DNA of 64,000 nt from Sulfitobacter sp. HGT1 (GTDB taxonomy: Bacteria > Pseudomonadota > Alphaproteobacteria > Rhodobacterales > Rhodobacteraceae): NCBI RefSeq assembly GCF_013282155.1, contig NZ_BLWI01000003.1:1-64000 (forward strand). The letters run 5' to 3'. Positions 60,113 through 64,000 of this stretch are shown here, in pieces. Under the pieces are notes generated by a model. The model ran no database searches, was not told the DNA's origin, and worked only from the letters and a program-made list of their open reading frames with translations. The stretch's first letter is position 1. The number at the start of each line of letters is the position of its first letter. Both the position numbers and the translations under genes were made by a program.

Positions 60113-60131
60113 GCTTGCAATATATGCAAGC
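60113..60131. promoter_or_regulatory. HicAB operator
   Basis: GCTTGCA-ATATA-TGCAAGC, perfect 7-bp arms, ending 17 bases before the hicA start. Position fits autoregulation by the HicB ribbon-helix-helix. Confidence 0.75.
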
Positions 60132-60148
60132 ATGACCTATATAGACCC

Positions 60149-60403
60149 ATGAATAGCAAACACCGCAAGACTCTGGCCGTTGTCTTTGCCGACCCAGTGT
60201 CGGGAACAGTCGAATGGTCCGCTGTTGAGAGATTACTTGTCGCAGCTGGTGCGCAGGTCATCGAAGGACGCGGTTCACGAGTGCGGTTCGAAAAGGACGG
60301 CGAGGTCGAGACGTTTCATCGTCCGCATCCCGCCAAGGAAGCCAAACGCTATCAGGTGCGCGCCGCCCGCGCATTCTTGGAACGGATCGGAGTAACGCCA
60401 TGA
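60149..60403 (+). CDS. hicA: HicA-family toxin (mRNA interferase)
   Basis: An 84-residue protein with the HicA double-stranded-RNA-binding-like fold: WSAVERLLVAAGAQVIEGRG, SRVRFEKDG and the catalytic His in ETFHRPHPAKEAKRYQVRAA. HicA cuts mRNA and stops translation. It is coupled to hicB by an ATGA overlap. Confidence 0.92.
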   Translation: MNSKHRKTLAVVFADPVSGTVEWSAVERLLVAAGAQVIEGRGSRVRFEKDGEVETFHRPHPAKEAKRYQVRAARAFLERIGVTP

Positions 60404-60732
60404 CCAATACCATGACCTACAAAGGCTACTCAGCCCGCATCGAGTATGATGATGAAGATGGCATTTTCACTGGCCGCCTTGCCGGTATCAGCGATGGTGT
60501 CGGATTTCATGCTGACACGGTTGAAGCGTTGCGGGATGCCTTTCATGAAGCGGTTGAAGACTACGTTGAGACTTGCGCAAAGGTCGGCAAGGAGCCGCAA
60601 AAAGCATTCTCGGGTCAAGTCATGTTTCGCGTCGATCCCGAGGTACACCGCAAGGCGGCACTCGCGGCGGAGCTGTCTGGCAAAAGCCTGAACCAATGGG
60701 CCGAAGAAGTTCTTGGTCGCGCGGCGGAGTAA
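60400..60732 (+). CDS. hicB: HicB-family antitoxin
   Basis: A 110-residue protein. The N-terminal RNase-H-like HicB domain reads YKGYSARIEYDDEDGIFTGR and VEALRDAFHEAVEDYVETC. The C-terminal ribbon-helix-helix is SGQVMFRVDPEVHRKAALAA followed by ELSGKSLNQWAEEVL. It neutralises HicA and represses the pair through the operator at 60113. The pair probably stabilises the plasmid. Confidence 0.93.
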   Translation: MTNTMTYKGYSARIEYDDEDGIFTGRLAGISDGVGFHADTVEALRDAFHEAVEDYVETCAKVGKEPQKAFSGQVMFRVDPEVHRKAALAAELSGKSLNQWAEEVLGRAAE

Positions 60733-60835
60733 ACGAAGACACTGAACATCGAAGCGTCGGGATTGTGGGTAACGCGCTGCCCGCCCAACAGGGCGGGGCA
60801 TTGGCAACCAAACTTACTGCTGGGTATGCTTAGAT

Positions 60836-61168
60836 TTAAGTATCCAGCGGTAGTCTCACGGTGTCGCCCTCAATCACGGGGAAGGAAATTTTGGTGAAAC
60901 CGCAGTCGGTCAGAAAAGACACGATTCCCGTCACGGTTTTGAACTCACGAATGGAAATTTCACCTGCCATCCTAGAGCGCGCCGTGACCAACATTTGCGT
61001 AGTCCCATCGGCATGTTCTGCGTGCATCGTCCAAACTCCAAACCATGATGATGCTTTGCGCGTTGGCGATACGTTGCATGTAATGATGAGTTTCGAACCC
61101 GTCTCAAGGCGCTGTTTCAATGCGACCTCTGTTAATACATTGGGTGTTTCTGGTGGGTTCAACGGCAA
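60836..61168 (-). CDS. Hypothetical protein
   Basis: A 110-residue soluble protein (MPLNPPETPNVLTEVALKQR). It is mixed alpha/beta by eye, with one tryptophan-rich strand (SSWFGVWTMHAE) and no known motif. Read toward hicB. No clear ribosome site was found, but the frame has a normal codon look. Function unknown. Confidence 0.5.
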   Translation of the reverse strand: MPLNPPETPNVLTEVALKQRLETGSKLIITCNVSPTRKASSWFGVWTMHAEHADGTTQMLVTARSRMAGEISIREFKTVTGIVSFLTDCGFTKISFPVIEGDTVRLPLDT

Positions 61169-61309
61169 GATTCAATCCACTCTCAATCGGTCAATAATGC
61201 TTTATTGTACCAACACCGGTCCCTAAGACAAGCTACGAAGGGGGCTATCTGCCCCCGCGCCAGTGGCGCTCCCCCGAGGATTATTTCGGGGAAGATAAAG
61301 GTAGGTGTC

Positions 61310-62584
61310 CTATCCTTCTGCGTCGTCCGAAGTAAATTCGATTTCGATTGTGCTGAACGGCTCTATACGGGTCAGACCATCGTTTCCGATTGACGCTTGG
61401 ATAACATCAAGGGCTTTGCTTGCTTCGGTGTGAAAGTCTCTGCCATCACCCGATTGGGAAAGAACGTCGCGTAGATCAAGCGTGATGGTGAACACCATTT
61501 CGCCCATGTCGATCACAACAACTTCGTGATCCATGCTGCGTATCGACGGTTCCGACTTGGCGAGTATCGAGCATAGTTCAACCATAGCTTCGGGGTGCAA
61601 CGTCAAGCCGGTCTGTTTTTGGGTTTCAAAAAACAGGGCTGCGATAAAGTTGTGAGAAACAAAGCGAGTGTCTTTCACGTCCCAATCGTTCATAAAATCG
61701 GCTGTGTAGCCCTCGTCAGCACCGACCAATGCCGCATATCGGTCGCGGCACGCTTCACGCATAGCGCCTTTGGTTGGGTAGGATGTTGCGAGGGCCGCAA
61801 AAAGTGTCTCCGCTAATGTATGCGGATCAACGGTGTCATCGTCATGGCCGGACGCAAAACCGACAGGGATTTTGGCCTTGTTTGGTCCTTCGATGTATGG
61901 GGCACCTTCGCCAAATGAATCGCAATATCGTAGTGGTTCACCAGCGAAACGTTCTACAAGTTCCGAACCTCGACCAGCGCGAACAGCTCTGATCCAAATA
62001 TGGCGTGTAACTTTGGACACTGACTTTGTTCGGAATCCAATCAAATAGTAGTTTTCGTCTGGGTCAAAATCCACTTGCCAAAAGTTACCTTCAACAGCTT
62101 TTGCAAGTTCATTCGCGAACAATGCTTCGTCCTGGATGGTGAAAAATTCTGTTGGCTTCTTTACTGGCTCAAGGCCCCAATACTCATACCAATGATAGTC
62201 GGGGTCATGATGCTCTGGCAGCGTATCCGCGCCGTAGACGTGGATGGAAGCAAGACGACCGATAATTGCACCAATGACTTGATCTTGCCAACCAAGGGAG
62301 GGCGGCAAGCCTTGCTCGGCAAGACCTTCAACTGTGAAGGTGCGCAGGTAGATTTCGTCGATCCCCTCGTCTTCATCTTCCGCTTGGCGCTCGTCGCAAA
62401 ACTCGACAACCATATCATTTGTGAACCGTATATAATCATAAAGTTCTTCCAAAACCGGACCCGGCACTAGCAGTTTGCCGCTGTCCCATTTCTTGATCGT
62501 ATCGAGCCGAGTGGAAAAAATGTTGGATGCATCCTTTTGGGAAAACCCAAGGTATTTGCGCATGTAAGCGAACCGATTATCCAT
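61310..62584 (-). CDS. HTH-domain protein of unknown function
   Basis: A 424-residue protein starting at ATG 62584 behind GGAGGA; the frame is open further but without a start signal. Residues about 1-50 form an XRE/YdiL-type helix-turn-helix (AYMRKYLGFSQKDASNIFST and RLDTIKKWDSGKLLVPGPVL) of the sort that ties repressor to operon in phage and plasmid genes. The remaining 370 residues are acidic, with no motif I know (for example DFDPDENYYLIGFRTKSVSK and IWIRAVRAGRGSELVERF). It could be a regulator with a large sensing domain. Nothing around it points to one function. Confidence 0.7.
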   Translation of the reverse strand: MDNRFAYMRKYLGFSQKDASNIFSTRLDTIKKWDSGKLLVPGPVLEELYDYIRFTNDMVVEFCDERQAEDEDEGIDEIYLRTFTVEGLAEQGLPPSLGWQDQVIGAIIGRLASIHVYGADTLPEHHDPDYHWYEYWGLEPVKKPTEFFTIQDEALFANELAKAVEGNFWQVDFDPDENYYLIGFRTKSVSKVTRHIWIRAVRAGRGSELVERFAGEPLRYCDSFGEGAPYIEGPNKAKIPVGFASGHDDDTVDPHTLAETLFAALATSYPTKGAMREACRDRYAALVGADEGYTADFMNDWDVKDTRFVSHNFIAALFFETQKQTGLTLHPEAMVELCSILAKSEPSIRSMDHEVVVIDMGEMVFTITLDLRDVLSQSGDGRDFHTEASKALDVIQASIGNDGLTRIEPFSTIEIEFTSDDAEG

Positions 62585-63048
62585 AGCGATAATCCTCCAT
62601 TTGTTGTTGAAACTGGACTTGAAACCAAAAGCCAGTGGACCAATCCTCCGGCTGTGTTGAATCGTAGTTATCTTCTGCGAACCGAGCAAGCGGTTAAAGG
62701 GCCATCTGCATTCGGCCTTTAGGGCAAACAGGCTGGCCTAGCCTCGCGCGGTAGTCAGCAAGGGCGTAATTAACTCACCCAAAACTGAAACCGGACCTTC
62801 GTGCACAATGCAGCGAAACAGGAACAAGAGCCCAGAGCGCACGGTTTTCTTCAGTAGAGCTAAAGTCTGCAGTCTGGGGAAGGCGGAATTGCCTCAAAAA
62901 CGGCAGCCCAAATCTGGCATTGGGAGAACGTTGCGACACCTTGGTGCAGCACCTCCACTGCATAACTGTCTCGTCTCTGTTGTCTCTCTTCGTTGATTTG
63001 CGATGTCGAGCCTAGGGTGCAAATCATTCTGGCCACCAGAAGCATATG
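62585..63048. other. Gene-free stretch
   Basis: I see no supported gene. It includes the promoter of the HTH gene on its left side and a short AGCTAAAGTCTGC word (about 62857) also present near 46391. Confidence 0.4.
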
Positions 63049-63077
63049 AAAAAGGGTGCTCCAAACATGGAACACCC
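63049..63077 (-). terminator. Rho-independent terminator of the binding-protein gene
   Basis: On the minus strand GGGTGTTCC (63077-63069) pairs with GGAGCACCC (63062-63054, one G-U pair) around ATGTTT, then TTTTT (63053-63049). It begins 26 bases after the stop of the binding-protein gene. Confidence 0.85.
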
Positions 63078-63102
63078 GCATTGTTTTGCATCCAGAGCCG
63101 GC

Positions 63103-64000
63103 TTACTTCAGCAGCACGTCCAGCGGCACAGGTTCGCTGATTGTAAAGCTGCCGATGACACCTGGTTTGCCATCTGTAATCTCGACAATCTGCATTTCAG
63201 CAGAGTTCTGGTGGTGGATCTGATCAGAGAAGCTGCGCGGACCAAAGACTGTTGGTTCGCCATCCATCTTCTCAAGTTCGGCTGTTACGGCTGATGCTTC
63301 GACAGTTCCGGCCCGTTCGACCGCTTTGGCCCATAGATCAATCAGCAGATAACCCGGATACGCGTATGTGCTGGACGGACCAGCGCCTGTAGCCGCCTCA
63401 AACGCATCACGGAGTTCGTTTACGGCAGGACGCGTATCATCGCCGTAGATAGACCCTTGAACCGGCACAATGAAGTTGGACAAATCAGGTGCGGCGTCCA
63501 GCCAGTAGGAGCCATCAACCGCAGAGCCGTTCAGGATGGTCGAGTTGATGCCCGCTGCCCGAATTTGGCGCACAGCAGACGCAGCCCCCGGAATGTAGGA
63601 GCACAGCATGATCACGTCTGGTTCGCTCTCAAGGCCTTTGATCCGGGTGATCTGGCTGGCGATGGAGGCATCGCCATTGAGGAAGGTATCACGACCGACA
63701 ATCTCGCCACCCGCTTTGGGGAACATCCAGTCGAATCCGGTGCAGATACCTTTGTTGTATTCGATTGTCGTATCAAGCAGCACATAGCCGGTTTTTGCTG
63801 AACGCTCCTTAACGGACCATTCCGCCATCGTCGCCCCTTGAACAGCCGCCAGAACAGAGGCGGAGAAACTGTTCGGGCCAACCCCTTGGATACCTGCCTT
63901 GATGTCTTCTGCGCAGAGGAAGAAGGAGTTCAGGCCCGCCGCCTCAGCCGCCAAGGCTGCAGGTGCGCCAAAGTCGTAGTCACAGGTCACGATCAGCATT
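63103..64000 (-). CDS. Liv-type ABC transporter substrate-binding protein (partial)
   Basis: The last 299 residues of a periplasmic binding protein of the branched-chain amino acid / amide family; the start lies beyond the right edge. Recognised by YVLLDTTIEYNKGICTGFDW, EIVGRDTFLNGDASIASQIT, DVIMLCSYIPGAASAVRQIR, then AYPGYLLIDLWAKAVERAGT and the ending VIGSFTISEPVPLDVLLK. It binds a small amide, amino acid or similar for an importer that must be encoded elsewhere. A strong terminator follows, so this is the last gene of its unit. Confidence 0.9.
   Translation of the reverse strand, partial: MLIVTCDYDFGAPAALAAEAAGLNSFFLCAEDIKAGIQGVGPNSFSASVLAAVQGATMAEWSVKERSAKTGYVLLDTTIEYNKGICTGFDWMFPKAGGEIVGRDTFLNGDASIASQITRIKGLESEPDVIMLCSYIPGAASAVRQIRAAGINSTILNGSAVDGSYWLDAAPDLSNFIVPVQGSIYGDDTRPAVNELRDAFEAATGAGPSSTYAYPGYLLIDLWAKAVERAGTVEASAVTAELEKMDGEPTVFGPRSFSDQIHHQNSAEMQIVEITDGKPGVIGSFTISEPVPLDVLLK

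Noticed and set aside
1-64000. CRISPR arrays, tRNA or rRNA genes, insertion sequences with transposase
   Set aside because: I looked for regular direct repeats with spacers, cloverleaf-like patterns and transposase genes and found none; the only mobile-element genes are the two tyrosine recombinases.

Overview
The window reads as a large part of a RepABC-type conjugative plasmid from an alphaproteobacterium, most likely Rhodobacteraceae (Roseobacter group). The evidence is a complete repA-repB-repC cassette with its antisense RNA and GTT-N10-AAC partition sites, a VirB/VirD4 type IV secretion system (T4SS), typical alphaproteobacterial plasmid genes (DUF736, DUF2493, a methyltransferase/helicase giant), and peptide-ABC and TRAP importers of the kind marine roseobacters carry. 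No rRNA, tRNA or CRISPR array was seen. Both edges cut a gene.

Layout. 1-7 kb: plasmid housekeeping genes, namely a fused DNA methyltransferase/Strawberry-notch helicase, a Toprim protein and a DUF2493 protein. 7.2-10.8 kb: repABC replication and partition module with three identical palindromic parS-like sites and a counter-transcribed RNA between repB and repC. 11-14.3 kb: accessory genes (AAA/DUF4143 ATPase, an unknown protein, an ankyrin protein). 14.8-23.8 kb: a LysR regulator divergent from a Dpp/Opp-type peptide importer with an M20 deacylase and a CapA-like phosphoesterase. 23.9-27.6 kb: two exported proteins sharing a C-terminal domain, then an MscS channel. 27.9-33.3 kb: a dead integrase, hipBA, a DUF736 gene, and an AbiE antitoxin whose toxin is reduced to a stub. 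33.5-38.3 kb: candidate oriT, relaxosome protein, VirD2-like relaxase and VirD4 coupling protein. 38.7-45.3 kb: LysR, a TRAP transporter, an SDR dehydrogenase and a split transketolase. 45.6-47.4 kb: an intact integrase (inverted homolog of the dead one) and a protein that looks like a shortened cytochrome c oxidase subunit I without its metal ligands. 47.5-58.8 kb: a complete virB1-virB11 operon on the minus strand. 58.9-62.6 kb: a small exported protein, an XRE regulator, hicAB and an HTH protein. 63-64 kb: the end of a Liv-type binding protein.

How it fits together. RepABC keeps the plasmid at low copy. The relaxase would nick a Ti-border-like site (minus-strand TATCCTG/CCA near 33.58 kb), and VirD4 would pass the strand to the VirB channel. 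A similar 15-bp palindrome lies upstream of both the relaxase operon and the virB operon, suggesting shared control. With that nick, the strand entering a recipient first would template the plus-strand genes at 33-31 kb. Two stem-loop elements with conserved loops but completely different stems stand in front of plus-strand plasmid genes (5.9 kb and 30.9 kb) and could be RNA elements or single-strand promoters. The metabolic cargo lies in two blocks, each with its own LysR regulator.

Most noteworthy: the oxidase-derived membrane protein, the paired stem-loop leaders, the VirB5 with an inserted lytic transglycosylase, the candidate oriT with its matching operators, and the orphaned AbiE antitoxin.
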